Origin: Pseudonocardia sp. C8
Lineage (GTDB): Bacteria > Actinomycetota > Actinomycetes > Mycobacteriales > Pseudonocardiaceae
Direction: 5' to 3'
Length of the DNA stretch: 64,000 nucleotides
Assembly: GCF_014267175.1 (NCBI RefSeq)
Contig: NZ_JACMTR010000002.1
Coordinates: 4,675,501 to 4,739,500 of the forward strand
Below, in pieces: positions 25,021-33,745 of this stretch. Numbering within the stretch: position 1 is the stretch's first letter; every line of letters starts with the position of its first letter. The position numbers and the translations under genes were made by a program. The notes below the pieces were generated by a model. The model made no database searches. It was not told the origin of the DNA and saw nothing but the letters and a program-made list of their open reading frames with translations.

Positions 25021-25542
25021 TCAGCCCCCGTCGCGGACGGTCGTGCGCAGGGTGGCGTCCTTGTCCAGCACCGACCGCTCCAGGTCGGCCTGGAACTCGA
25101 CCATCGCGGAGCGGACGGCGTCGTCCCCGGCGCCCAGGATCCGCACGGCGAGCAGGCCGGCGTTGCGGGCGTTGCCGACGGCGACGGTCGCGACCGGCAC
25201 CCCGGCCGGCATCTGCACGATCGACAGCAGCGAGTCCAGGCCGTCGAGGTACTTCAGCGGCACCGGGACACCGATCACCGGCAGCGGTGTCGCCGCCGCG
25301 ACCATGCCGGGCAGGTGCGCGGCACCGCCTGCCCCGGCGATGATCGCCTGCAGGCCGCGGTCGGCGGCGGAGGCCGCGTAGTCGAGCATCCGCTGCGGGG
25401 TCCGGTGCGCGGAGTACACGCCGACCTCCCACGGCAGGCCGAACTCGTCCAGCGCCGCACCGGCGGCGCTCATCACCGGCCAGTCGGAGTCGCTGCCCAT
25501 GATCACGCCCACCCGGGGGGCGCCGGTGGTGGGACCGGCCAT
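25021..25542 (-). CDS. purE: N5-carboxyaminoimidazole ribonucleotide mutase
   Basis: A 173-aa class I PurE, which moves the carboxyl group of N5-CAIR to C4 to give CAIR in purine synthesis. The signature [10 protein letters not shown] is near residue 15, [13 protein letters not shown] follows, and the substrate loop [25 protein letters not shown] is complete. The ATG overlaps the purK stop (ATGA) behind AAAGGAC, so the two are co-translated. This is the standard purK-purE pair. Confidence 0.97.
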   Translation of the reverse strand: MAGPTTGAPRVGVIMGSDSDWPVMSAAGAALDEFGLPWEVGVYSAHRTPQRMLDYAASAADRGLQAIIAGAGGAAHLPGMVAAATPLPVIGVPVPLKYLDGLDSLLSIVQMPAGVPVATVAVGNARNAGLLAVRILGAGDDAVRSAMVEFQADLERSVLDKDATLRTTVRDGG

Positions 25543-26762
25543 CAGGAGTCCTTTCGGGGGTCGTCCGCGTGCGCCGACCAGCCGTCGGCCCAGGTCGCCG
25601 TGGCCAGCCAGCCGGCGGCCAGCTCGGCCCGCTCCCGCACGGCGTCCACCGAGGATCCCAGCACGGTCACGTGCCCGATCTTGCGGGCGGGGCGGCCGTC
25701 CTTGGCGTAGAGGTGCACCTTCGCGTCGGGGAACCGGGCGAAGCAGTGGTGCAGCCGCTCGTCCATCGACATCGCCGGTTCCTCGGCGGCCCCGAGGACG
25801 TTGGCCATGACGGCGACCGGCGCGACCGGCGCGGTGGCACCGAGCGGGTAGTCGAGCACCGCGCGCAGGTGCTGCTCGAACTGCGAGGTGACCGAGCCCT
25901 CGATCGTCCAGTGCCCGGAGTTGTGCGGGCGCATCGCCAGCTCGTTGACGACGACCTCGCCCGGGGCGGTCTCGAAGAGCTCGACGGTCATCAGCCCGAC
26001 GACGTCGAGCTCCTCGGCGATCCGCAGCGCGAGCTCCTGCACGCGGGCGGCGGCGTCGCCGGACAGGCCCGGCGCGGGCGCGGTGACCCGCGCGCACTGG
26101 CCGTCGACCTGCAGCGTCTCCACCACCGGCCAGGCCGCCGCCTGCCCGAACGGCGACCGGGCGATGCTCGCGGCCAGCTCCCGGGTCATCGGGACCGCGG
26201 ACTCCACCAGCAGCGGGGTGCCGGCGTCGAGGAGGTCCGCGACCAGCGCGTCGGTGTCGGCCCCGCCCGCGCGGAGGAACCAGACGCCGCGGCCGTCGTA
26301 GCCGCCGCGGGTGGCCTTGAGCACGACCGGCCATCCGTGCTCGGCGCCGAACGCGGTCACGTCGGCGGGCGACGACACGGCGGCGAAGGCCGGGACCGGA
26401 AGCCCCATCTCGGCGAGCCGGGTCCGCATCACCAGCTTGTCCTGGGCGTGCACGAGGGCCGACGGCGCCGGGCGCAGCGGGATCCCGGCCTCGGCCAGCG
26501 GGGCGAGGACCTCCTGCGGGACGCCCTCGTGGTCGAAGGTGACCGCCGAGCAGCCGGTGGCGAGCTCGCGCAGGGCGGCCCCGTCGTCCGGGTCACCGAC
26601 GACGAGGTCGGGGGTCACCCGGGCCGCAGGGTCGTCCTTCGACACGGCGAGCACCCGCAGCGTCTGCCCGAGCGCGACGGCGGCCTGCGCGGTCATCCGC
26701 GCGAGCTGGCCCCCGCCGACCATCCCGACGACGGGCATGCCGTTCTTCGAAACCCTCTCCAC
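25542..26762 (-). CDS. purK: 5-(carboxyamino)imidazole ribonucleotide synthase
   Basis: A 406-aa ATP-grasp enzyme that carboxylates AIR with bicarbonate to N5-CAIR, the substrate of PurE. Visible features are the N-terminal [11 protein letters not shown], the ATP-lid residues [18 protein letters not shown], and the metal-site [20 protein letters not shown] start at the GTG ([13 protein letters not shown]); an ATG at codon 9 begins just ahead of the conserved part and is also possible. It is divergent from gtrA. Confidence 0.96.
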   Translation of the reverse strand: MERVSKNGMPVVGMVGGGQLARMTAQAAVALGQTLRVLAVSKDDPAARVTPDLVVGDPDDGAALRELATGCSAVTFDHEGVPQEVLAPLAEAGIPLRPAPSALVHAQDKLVMRTRLAEMGLPVPAFAAVSSPADVTAFGAEHGWPVVLKATRGGYDGRGVWFLRAGGADTDALVADLLDAGTPLLVESAVPMTRELAASIARSPFGQAAAWPVVETLQVDGQCARVTAPAPGLSGDAAARVQELALRIAEELDVVGLMTVELFETAPGEVVVNELAMRPHNSGHWTIEGSVTSQFEQHLRAVLDYPLGATAPVAPVAVMANVLGAAEEPAMSMDERLHHCFARFPDAKVHLYAKDGRPARKIGHVTVLGSSVDAVRERAELAAGWLATATWADGWSAHADDPRKDS

Positions 26763-26796
26763 AGGACGGGAAGCCTAATCTGGCACGATCTCAGGA

Positions 26797-27318
26797 GTGA
26801 CGGTGGTGGAGGCGACGCTCGCGCGGATCCCCCAGCCGTACCGCGACCGGGCCATCAAGCACCGGGAACTCATCAAGTTCCTGATGGTCGGCGGGAGCAC
26901 CTGGGTGATCGACACCGTGGTGTTCCTGGTCCTGAAGACCCTCGTGCTGGACACCAAGCCGGTGACCGCCAAGGTGATCGCGGTGCTGGTGGCGACGATC
27001 GTGTCCTACGTCCTGAACCGGGAGTGGTCGTTCCGGACCCGCGGCGGGCGCGAGCGGCACCACGAGGCGGCGCTGTTCTTCCTCATCAGCGGGGTCGGCG
27101 TCGGCGTCTACTCGGCACCGCTGTGGGTCTCCCGCTACGTCTTCGAGCTGCAGGAGCCGGTCGTCTCCCTGGTCACCCAGGAGATCGCCGACTTCGTCTC
27201 GGGGCAGATCGTCGGCACCCTGGTGGGCATGGCGTTCCGCTGGTGGGCGTTCCGCCGGTTCGTCTGGCCGGACCAGTTCGTGCGCCGGCAGCCGGTCACC
27301 CCGCCCGCCGACGGCTGA
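26797..27318 (+). CDS. GtrA-family membrane protein
   Basis: A 173-aa protein with four hydrophobic segments and the GtrA hallmarks KFLMVGGSTWVIDTVVF and YVLNREWSF. Family members act in moving lipid-linked sugars or in wall polysaccharide assembly. Position between purK and the next genes equals mycobacterial Rv3277. GTG codons at 26797, 26803 and 26806 compete as starts; CAGGAG just upstream favours 26803, while TAATCT upstream could give a leaderless 26797. Confidence 0.88.
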   Translation: MTVVEATLARIPQPYRDRAIKHRELIKFLMVGGSTWVIDTVVFLVLKTLVLDTKPVTAKVIAVLVATIVSYVLNREWSFRTRGGRERHHEAALFFLISGVGVGVYSAPLWVSRYVFELQEPVVSLVTQEIADFVSGQIVGTLVGMAFRWWAFRRFVWPDQFVRRQPVTPPADG

Positions 27319-27328
27319 GACCCGCCGG

Positions 27329-27742
27329 CTACCGCGGGCCCGGCCCCGGACCGGACCCGCCGGTGCCGCCCAGCCCCCGCGGCCACAGGTCGGTCAGGGA
27401 CCTCTCCAGGTCGGCCCAGTTGCGGCTCCACTCCACGAGCGGTTCCAGGCTCTCCTCGAACGCGGCGAGCTGCTGGTCGAAGACCTCGAGCTGGGCACGG
27501 AAGGCCTGCACCTGCGCCCGCTTGGCGCGGACGTCCTCGACGATCGTCCGCAGCTGCTGCGCCGACAGCGCCCCGGGCATCGGGGGCAGCCGCAGCGCGC
27601 CCGGCCGGAACGACCGCGTCGTCGACTCGAGCGCCTCGGCCGGGGCCCGGGTCGCGGCCATCAGCGCGTCGGTGAGGCCCCGCAGGCGCGCGACGAAGGT
27701 GTCTCCCCCGGAGTCCTGCTCCCGGTCGTCCTCGGCCGCCAT
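27329..27742 (-). CDS. Hypothetical coiled-coil protein
   Basis: A 137-aa soluble protein with a convincing ribosome-binding site (GGGAGG, ATG) and high-GC third positions. The middle (about 60-120) is a long amphipathic helix with heptad character (QLRTIVEDVRAKRAQVQAF, then QLEVFDQQLAAFEESLEPL). It ends in a Gly/Pro/Arg tail. It reminds me of phasin-like or surface-coating proteins, but I recognise no motif. It is convergent with gtrA (10 bp between stops) and lies downstream of the two-component operon. Confidence 0.65.
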   Translation of the reverse strand: MAAEDDREQDSGGDTFVARLRGLTDALMAATRAPAEALESTTRSFRPGALRLPPMPGALSAQQLRTIVEDVRAKRAQVQAFRAQLEVFDQQLAAFEESLEPLVEWSRNWADLERSLTDLWPRGLGGTGGSGPGPGPR

Positions 27743-27785
27743 GGTTCCTCCCGGGTCTCGGCTGCCGTCCAGGATGCCGCCTGCA

Positions 27786-27830
27786 GGGACCCGGCGACAC
27801 CCGGCGGCACCCGACGGCACCCGGCGGCAC
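27786..27830. repeat. Short 10-bp tandem repeat
   Basis: About four copies of CCGGCGGCAC or a one-base variant follow each other between 27790 and 27830, downstream of the histidine kinase stop and upstream of the coiled-coil gene (minus strand). The period equals about one helical turn. Possibly a slippage product with no function. Confidence 0.6.
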
Positions 27831-27849
27831 GGACCCGGTCCCGCCCGGT

Positions 27850-29124
27850 TCAGCGCGGGCTGCTCCGGTCCGCCGGCGGGGCGGTCGCGGCGACGTCGTC
27901 GGTCCGGGCCGCCGGCAGGTAGATCCGGAACACCGGCGGCCGGGCCCGGGACAGCTCCAGCCGGCCGCCGTCGGCCTCGATCAGCGTCCGGGCCAGCGCC
28001 AGCCCGAGCCCGGTCGAGGACTGTGCCGACACCCCGCGGTCGAACACGTGCGCCACCAGGTCCTCCGGCACCCCCGGGCCGGTGTCGGAGACCTCCACCT
28101 GCAGCGCGTTCTCCCCGGTGCGGGCGGCGATCGTCACGGTGCCCTCGCCGTGCTGCAGGGCGTTGTCCACCAGCGCGCCGACGGCCTCCCGCAGCCGCGC
28201 CTCGGTGACCCGGGCGAACATCCCGTCCGGCACCCGCAGCCGCAGCGAGCGACCGGCCGCGGACAGCGGGGCCCGCCACTCCTCGGCCGTCTCCGCCAGC
28301 ACCTCGGCCAGGTCCACCGGTTCCGCCCCGACCGCGCGCGCCGCCCGGGCCGACTCCAGCAGGTCATCGAGGACGCCGGTGAGCCGCTCGGTCTGCTCCA
28401 GCGCGGCCAGCGCCTCGCGGCGGGCGTCCGGGTCACGGTGGGTGGAGAGCTCGTCGAGCCGCAGCTGCAGCGCGGTGATCCGGCTGCGGAGCTGGTGCGA
28501 GACGTCGCCGACCAGCGACCGTTCCCGTTGCAGCAGCTGGGACAGCGCGGTCGCCGACGAGTCGAGCACCTCGGAGACGCGGTCGAGCTCGGCGATGTCG
28601 TAGCGGGCCGGGGCCCGGCGGAAGTCGCCCGCGCCGAGCCGGGCCGCGCGGGCGGCCAGGTCCCGCAGCGGGTCGGACAGCCGGCGGGCGGTGTAGATCG
28701 CGACCCCGGCGCCCACCGAGACCGAGAACCCGACCAGCAGCACGACCACGCCGACGACCTGGGTCTGCTGGCCGCGCATGACGGCGGTCGGCTGGGCGAG
28801 CGTGATCGTCCCGCCGGGGCCGAACGGCAGCGACTCCGAGACCGGGTCGACGACCTCCGGCTCGCCGTACACCCGCGGCGGCCGGTCGGGGAGCTCGATC
28901 GTGAGCCGGCTGTTCGGTGGGATCGCGGCCTGCACGAACGCCGGCGAGGGCAGCTCCGTGCCGGCGTCCTCCAGGGTCCCGGTCAGCTGCTCGAGCCGCT
29001 GGGTCAGCTCGGCGCGGGTGAAGTCCTCGACGAGCTGCCAGGTCGCCAGCGCCAGCGGGCCGCCGAGGAACAGCGCCGTCACCGCGACGGTGAGCAGCGT
29101 GGAGACCAGGATCCGGCGGCGCAT
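27850..29124 (-). CDS. Two-component sensor histidine kinase
   Basis: A 424-aa membrane kinase. Two membrane helices (about 5-27 and 122-143) bracket an extracytoplasmic sensor of about 95 residues. A HAMP linker follows (ARRLSDPLRDLAARAARLGAGDF). The phosphoacceptor H210 is in LVGDVSHQLRSRI, and the ATP domain has ALVDNALQHGEG (N box), DTGPGVP and GLGLALARTLIEADGG. It lies 5 bp after its response regulator, so both are one operon. The stimulus is not predictable; the sensor domain matches no fold I know. Confidence 0.93.
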   Translation of the reverse strand: MRRRILVSTLLTVAVTALFLGGPLALATWQLVEDFTRAELTQRLEQLTGTLEDAGTELPSPAFVQAAIPPNSRLTIELPDRPPRVYGEPEVVDPVSESLPFGPGGTITLAQPTAVMRGQQTQVVGVVVLLVGFSVSVGAGVAIYTARRLSDPLRDLAARAARLGAGDFRRAPARYDIAELDRVSEVLDSSATALSQLLQRERSLVGDVSHQLRSRITALQLRLDELSTHRDPDARREALAALEQTERLTGVLDDLLESARAARAVGAEPVDLAEVLAETAEEWRAPLSAAGRSLRLRVPDGMFARVTEARLREAVGALVDNALQHGEGTVTIAARTGENALQVEVSDTGPGVPEDLVAHVFDRGVSAQSSTGLGLALARTLIEADGGRLELSRARPPVFRIYLPAARTDDVAATAPPADRSSPR

Positions 29125-29129
29125 CGTCG

Positions 29130-29786
29130 TCAGGTGTGGTTGTAGCGGAACCCGACGCCGCGCACGGTGGCGATGCGTTTCTCCCCGCCGATCTTGCGGC
29201 GCAGCCAGGACATGTGCATGTCGAGGGTCTTCGACGACTTCATGTCGGCGTCACCCCACACCTCGTCCAGGATCTCCTCGCGGGTCACGACCTGGCCGGC
29301 GCGGCTCATCAGCACCCGCAGCAGCTCGAACTCCTTGTTCGCGAGGGTGACCTCGTCGCCGTCGAGCAGCACGCGGCGGCCGGACAGCTCCATCCGCAGC
29401 CCGCCGACCTCGACGACGTCCTGGGTGCGGCGCCGCAGCAGCGCCCGGACCCGGGCGAGCAGCTCGGCCAGCCGGAACGGCTTCGAGACGTAGTCGTCGG
29501 CGCCCGCGTCGAGGCCGACGACGAAGTCGACCTCGTCGGTGCGGGCGGTGAGCATCAGCACCGGCAGGTCGGCCTGGGTGGCGCGGACCCGCCGGCACAC
29601 CTCGAGACCGTCCATGCCGGGCAGCCCGAGATCGAGCACGAGCAGGTCCACCGGGTCCGCGGTGACGCGCTCGAGCGCGCCGACACCGTCGGCGACGACC
29701 TCGACGTCGTATCCCTCGCGTTGCAGGGCGCGGGACAGCGGCTCGGCGATCGCCGCGTCGTCCTCGGCCAGAACCACGGTGGTCAT
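29130..29786 (-). CDS. OmpR/PhoB-family response regulator
   Basis: A 218-aa DNA-binding partner of the adjacent kinase. The receiver domain shows the acidic pocket (LAEDD), the phosphoacceptor D52 in LLVLDLGLPGMDG, the T in LMLTAR and the switch lysine in DDYVSKPF. The C-terminal winged helix ends in the usual LRRKIGGEKRIATVRGVGFRYN. I start at ATG 29786 (MTTVVLAED); an in-frame ATG four codons upstream (29798) could be used in a leaderless message. It is divergent from the HisN-like gene. Confidence 0.93.
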   Translation of the reverse strand: MTTVVLAEDDAAIAEPLSRALQREGYDVEVVADGVGALERVTADPVDLLVLDLGLPGMDGLEVCRRVRATQADLPVLMLTARTDEVDFVVGLDAGADDYVSKPFRLAELLARVRALLRRRTQDVVEVGGLRMELSGRRVLLDGDEVTLANKEFELLRVLMSRAGQVVTREEILDEVWGDADMKSSKTLDMHMSWLRRKIGGEKRIATVRGVGFRYNHT

Positions 29787-29852
29787 CTCGACGAGCATAG
29801 GACCGGCGGGTGCGTGGGGCGGCGCCGACGCGGGCTGGCATGCTCGCCGGAC

Positions 29853-30668
29853 GTGAGCCCCGAGCAGAACGCCCCGGCCGACCCGCGCGATCTCGATCTC
29901 GCCCTGCGGCTGGCGGACCTCGCCGACGCGATCACGCTGCCCCGGTTCCGCGCGTCCGACCTGCGCGTCACCCGCAAACCGGACCGCACCCCGGTGACCG
30001 ACGCCGACACCGCCGCCGAGGACGCGATCCGCGCCGCCCTCGGCCACGAACGCCCGCAGGACCCGATCCTCGGCGAGGAACGCGGTGGCGACGTCGAGGT
30101 GCGCGGCCGCGGCTGGGTGGTCGACCCGATCGACGGCACCAAGAACTTCTCCCGGGGCGTGCCGGCCTGGGCGACCCTGATCGCGCTGGTCGTCGACGGC
30201 GTCCCGACGGTCGGCGTGGTGAGCGCGCCCGCGCTGCACCGCCGCTGGTGGGGTTCGGCCGGCGCCGGGGCCTGGGCACGCGACCTGCCGTCCGGGACGC
30301 CGCGCCGGATCGCGGTGTCCGGGGTCGAGTCGGTCGGGGACGCCTACGTCTCCACCACCGACACCGACACGTTCCGCAGCGAGCCCGGGCCGGTCGGCCG
30401 CGACGGCTGGCTCGCGCTCACCGAGGCCTGCTGGGAGTCGCGGGCGTTCGGCGACTTCTGGCAGCACGTCCTGGTCGCCGAGGGGGTGATCGACGTGGCC
30501 GTGGAGCCCGTGGCGAACCCGTGGGACCTGGCCGCGCCGGCCGCCGTCGTCGCGGAGGCGGGCGGGCGGCTGACCGACCTCGCCGGGCACCCGACGTACG
30601 CCGGCGGGCACGCCCTGACCAGCAACGGCCTGCTGCACGACGGCGTGCTGGAGGTGCTCGGTGGCTGA
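29853..30668 (+). CDS. hisN: Inositol-monophosphatase-family phosphatase, probable histidinol-phosphatase
   Basis: A 271-aa Mg-dependent phosphatase. Metal sites are GEERGGD, WVVDPIDGTKNFSRG and the C-terminal NPWDLAAPAAVVAEAGG. The sequence type, with FSRG after DGTKN and a short helical N-terminus, is that of actinobacterial HisN, which dephosphorylates histidinol phosphate. Inositol-1-phosphatase activity cannot be excluded. It starts at GTG. The last 8 bp overlap the MaoC gene, so the two are coupled. No other his gene is near. Confidence 0.82.
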   Translation: MSPEQNAPADPRDLDLALRLADLADAITLPRFRASDLRVTRKPDRTPVTDADTAAEDAIRAALGHERPQDPILGEERGGDVEVRGRGWVVDPIDGTKNFSRGVPAWATLIALVVDGVPTVGVVSAPALHRRWWGSAGAGAWARDLPSGTPRRIAVSGVESVGDAYVSTTDTDTFRSEPGPVGRDGWLALTEACWESRAFGDFWQHVLVAEGVIDVAVEPVANPWDLAAPAAVVAEAGGRLTDLAGHPTYAGGHALTSNGLLHDGVLEVLGG

Positions 30669-31134
30669 GATCCACTTCGAGGACCTGGTCCCGGGCGCGG
30701 TGTTCGACCTCGGCCGCACGGTCGTCGACGCCGACGAGATGATCGCCTTCGCCCGCCGGTTCGACCCGCAGCCGTTCCACCTCGACGCCGAGGCCGGGAA
30801 GGCGGTGTTCGGGGGCATCGCGGCGTCCGGCTGGTTCACCGCGGCCCTGTGGATGCGGGCCTACGTCGACCACCTGCTCAGCCGGTCGGCGTCGCTCGGC
30901 TCCCCCGGCGGTGACGAGGTCGCCTGGCCCGCTCCGGTGTTCGCCGGGGACGAGCTGCGCGCGGCGATGGAGGTGCTGGACACCCGGGTGTCGCGCAGCC
31001 GCCCGGAGCTCGGGCTGGTCACGCTGCGCGGCACGATGACCCGGGTGGCCGACGACCGGCTGGTCTACCGGTCCCGGTTCACCGGCATGTTCGGCCTGCG
31101 CCACCCCGCCCCGGTCACCCGCGCAGCGCGGTGA
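30661..31134 (+). CDS. MaoC-like hot-dog dehydratase
   Basis: A 157-aa single hot-dog domain protein. The FARRFDPQPFHLDAEAGKAVFGGIAASGW segment holds the (R)-hydratase-like catalytic region, with D and H spaced as in enoyl-CoA hydratase 2, and GDELRAAMEVLDTRVSRSRPELGLVTL forms the second half. It probably acts on an acyl-CoA double bond. It starts inside the end of the upstream phosphatase gene and converges with HMG-CoA lyase (20-bp overlap of the 3' ends). Confidence 0.85.
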   Translation: MAEIHFEDLVPGAVFDLGRTVVDADEMIAFARRFDPQPFHLDAEAGKAVFGGIAASGWFTAALWMRAYVDHLLSRSASLGSPGGDEVAWPAPVFAGDELRAAMEVLDTRVSRSRPELGLVTLRGTMTRVADDRLVYRSRFTGMFGLRHPAPVTRAAR

Positions 31135-32044
31135 CGACCCGCGACGGCGACGGGCGGCCGAGGCAACCGGCCATCCAGACGCTCGTGTCGACCAGCTTCC
31201 GCAGGTCGGCGCCGTGCTCGATGCCCAGCCCGTCGAGCATCCAGACGAGGTCCTCGGTGGCGAGGTTGCCGGTGGCCGACCCGGCGTAGGGGCAGCCGCC
31301 GAGGCCGCCCGCGCTGGCGTCGACGGTCGTCACGCCGCGGCGCAGCGCCGCCAGGGTGTTCGACAGCGCCTGGCCGTAGGTGTCGTGGAAGTGCACCGCG
31401 ACCTTGTCGACGCCGACCCCGCGCCCGGCGCAGGCGTCCAGCACCGCGCCGACGTGCGCCGGGGTCGCGACGCCGATCGTGTCGCCCAGCGAGAGCTGGT
31501 CGCAGCCCATCTCCATCAGCCGCGCCCCGACCGCCGCCGCCTGGGCCGGGTCGACGCCGCCCTCCCACGGGTCGCCGAAGACCATCGACACGTACGCGCG
31601 CACCCGCAGCCCCTCGCGGACCGCCCGGGTCACGGTGGGCTCGAACATCGCGAACTGCTCGTCGAGGCTCCGGTTGAGGTTGCGCTTCGCGAACGTCTCG
31701 GTGGCCGAGGCGAACACGGCGACGTGGTCGCAGCCGGCCGCGATCGCCCGGTCGAGGCCGCGCTCGTTCGGGGTGAGCACCGGGTAGTCGAGGCCGGCGC
31801 GCCGGTCCAGGACGGCGAGCAGCTCGGCGGCGTCGGCCAGCTGCGGCACCCAGCGGGGGTGCACGAAGCTGGTCGCCTCGAGGGTGCGCAGGCCTGCGTC
31901 GGCGAGCCGGTCCAGGAACTCGGCCTTGACCTCGACCGGGACCACGTTCTTCTCGTTCTGCAGGCCGTCCCGCGGGCCGACCTCGTAGATCTCGACGCGC
32001 TCCGGCAGGTCGGGGTCGCGCACCGTCATCGGCAAGCCACTCAT
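31115..32044 (-). CDS. mvaB: Hydroxymethylglutaryl-CoA lyase
   Basis: A 309-aa TIM-barrel lyase that cleaves HMG-CoA to acetyl-CoA and acetoacetate, the last step of leucine breakdown. Signatures are EVGPRDGLQNE (metal and substrate), EATSFVHPRWVPQLAD, the metal pair in VAVHFHDTYGQALSN and the mobile catalytic loop GGLGGCPYAGSATGN with its cysteine. The ATG overlaps the stop of the PH-domain gene (ATGA). No leucine-degradation operon surrounds it, so it may serve general CoA metabolism. Confidence 0.92.
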   Translation of the reverse strand: MSGLPMTVRDPDLPERVEIYEVGPRDGLQNEKNVVPVEVKAEFLDRLADAGLRTLEATSFVHPRWVPQLADAAELLAVLDRRAGLDYPVLTPNERGLDRAIAAGCDHVAVFASATETFAKRNLNRSLDEQFAMFEPTVTRAVREGLRVRAYVSMVFGDPWEGGVDPAQAAAVGARLMEMGCDQLSLGDTIGVATPAHVGAVLDACAGRGVGVDKVAVHFHDTYGQALSNTLAALRRGVTTVDASAGGLGGCPYAGSATGNLATEDLVWMLDGLGIEHGADLRKLVDTSVWMAGCLGRPSPSRVVTALRG

Positions 32045-32670
32045 GACGCGGTCCTCTCCGGCACCGCCCGCTCCGGCGACCCGGTGCCTCCTCGCTGCGG
32101 TCGCCCCTCGATCCTCCCCCGGACCGCCCCGTCGGCGTGCCTCCGCAGGGATGTGCGCTGCGTCTCCCGCTCGGCGGCGCGCCGGGCCTCGGCGACCCGC
32201 CCGATCTCGCGGTGCAGCCGGGCCTGCACCCGGTCGACCTGCGGGACGTCGTCGAACCGCAGCAGCTCCCCGGCGACCTCCAGCAGCAGCGTGCCGCAGC
32301 CGAGCAGCCGCTCGACCGGCCGCGCACGGACCCGGACGGCGTCGATGCGCTCGATCGGGACGTCCAGGCCGTCCCGGGCGACGACCCCCTCCCGGACCAG
32401 GAACCGCAGGTTCGTGACCACCAGGTGCGAGCACCGCCAGCGGACGATCGGCAGCACCGTCCACCGGGCCGCGGCCAGCGCGGCGAGCACCGCGAGCAGC
32501 ACCCAGGCGTAGGGGGCCCAGGCCTGCAGCCGGACGACGGCGGCCGCGAACCCGGCCAGGGCCGCCACCAGCAGCAGGACCACCGCCGGCCGCAGGCAGA
32601 GCCGCCAGTGCGGGCGTCCGTGCAGCGCGACACGCTCGTCGTCGTCGAGCGCGTCGTCCGGGAACGCCAT
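32041..32670 (-). CDS. Bacterial PH-domain membrane protein (Rv3278c-like)
   Basis: A 209-aa protein with two adjacent membrane helices (about 27-65) followed by a bacterial PH-like domain (RCSHLVVTNLRFLVREGVVARDG, PIERIDAVRVRARPVERLLGCGTLLLE). The C-terminal 50 residues are basic and disordered. Mycobacterial Rv3278c has the same place beside birA. Function unknown; such domains usually contact membrane or wall partners. Its stop overlaps the mvaB start. Confidence 0.85.
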   Translation of the reverse strand: MAFPDDALDDDERVALHGRPHWRLCLRPAVVLLLVAALAGFAAAVVRLQAWAPYAWVLLAVLAALAAARWTVLPIVRWRCSHLVVTNLRFLVREGVVARDGLDVPIERIDAVRVRARPVERLLGCGTLLLEVAGELLRFDDVPQVDRVQARLHREIGRVAEARRAAERETQRTSLRRHADGAVRGRIEGRPQRGGTGSPERAVPERTAS

Positions 32671-32738
32671 ACCACCACGGTAGGCGCGTCCGCGGCCGGA
32701 CCACCGCCCGACGCGCGGGCGAAAAGTGCAGGTCAGCG

Positions 32739-33605
32739 CTACGGGTGATCGGCGGCGCGGAGGTGGATGATGTCGCCGGCCGCCACCGCCACCCGCTCAC
32801 CGCCGTCCGGGTGAACCAGCAGTCGTCCCTGCGGGTCCACGTCCTCGGCCATCCCGACGAGCTGGTCCCCGCCCGGGCGCTCCACCCGGACCCGGGCACC
32901 GAGGCTGGCGCAGCGGGAGCGGTAGTCGTGGCGCAGGCCGCAGGCGTCGGCGTCGCCGCCGGACTCGCGCCACTGCGCCTCCCTCCGGTAGAGGTGGGTG
33001 AGCAGCGCCACCACGACCTCGGCCCGGGTGGCGGTGAGCCCGTGCGCGGCCAGCGCGGTCGCGCCCCACGGCAGCTCGTGCGGGGGCGTGGACACGTTCA
33101 GCCCGATCCCCAGCACCACGCCGGGACCGCCGCCGGAGACCGCGGTCATCTCGGCGAGGATGCCGGCCGCCTTGCCCAGCGGCGAGCCCGCGAGCAGGTC
33201 GTTCGGCCACTTCAGCGCCACCGGGAGGTCCGGGGCGAGCGAGGCGACCGCGTCGACCACGGCGACGCCGGCGAGCATCGGCAGCCAGCCCAGCCGGTCC
33301 GCCGGGACGCCCTCCGGGCGCCACAGCACCGACATCGTGAGCGCCGCCCCGCGCCGGGACGTCCAGGTCCGGTCGAGCCGGCCCCGGCCGCGGACCTGCT
33401 CCTCGGCGATCAGCACCGACCGGTCCGGCGCCCCGCGGGCGGCCTCGGCGAGCAGGTCGGCGTTGGTGGAGCCGGTGGAGGCGACGACGTCGAGCGCCGT
33501 CCAGCCGCCTGCCGGCCGGAGCACCTCGGTGCGCAGGGCGTACACGTCCAGCGGGGCGTCGTCCTCGTCCCGCCCGTCCGGCTCGGAGCTGGTCCCGGTC
33601 GTCAT
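32739..33605 (-). CDS. birA: Biotin-[acetyl-CoA-carboxylase] ligase
   Basis: A 288-aa enzyme that activates biotin with ATP and attaches it to the AccA3 biotin domain, also encoded in this window. The catalytic domain is complete: STGSTNADLL, the biotinyl-AMP loop EEQVRGRGRLDRTWTS (GRGR), LKWPNDLL and GIGLNV, with the SH3-like C-terminal domain. There is no N-terminal helix-turn-helix, so it is a pure ligase and not a repressor. It is divergent from accD5. Confidence 0.95.
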   Translation of the reverse strand: MTTGTSSEPDGRDEDDAPLDVYALRTEVLRPAGGWTALDVVASTGSTNADLLAEAARGAPDRSVLIAEEQVRGRGRLDRTWTSRRGAALTMSVLWRPEGVPADRLGWLPMLAGVAVVDAVASLAPDLPVALKWPNDLLAGSPLGKAAGILAEMTAVSGGGPGVVLGIGLNVSTPPHELPWGATALAAHGLTATRAEVVVALLTHLYRREAQWRESGGDADACGLRHDYRSRCASLGARVRVERPGGDQLVGMAEDVDPQGRLLVHPDGGERVAVAAGDIIHLRAADHP

Positions 33606-33730
33606 CACCGCGCACCGTAACGGCACCCGGCCGGAGCCCGGCCCGCGGACCGGCCGCGGATCGGTAACGACTCCGTGCCCGGACGGTGCGCTGCGGCGGA
33701 CGTCACGGCCGCCGAGGGGCTACTCGCGGG

Positions 33731-33745
33731 TTAGAGTCCGGGTCC
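33731..33745 (+). promoter_or_regulatory. Probable leaderless promoter of accD5
   Basis: A -10-like TTAGAGT (33731-33737) lies 9 bp before the ATG, so transcription would begin at or next to the start codon. No Shine-Dalgarno sequence precedes the ATG. This is the leaderless form common in actinomycetes. By eye only. Confidence 0.5.
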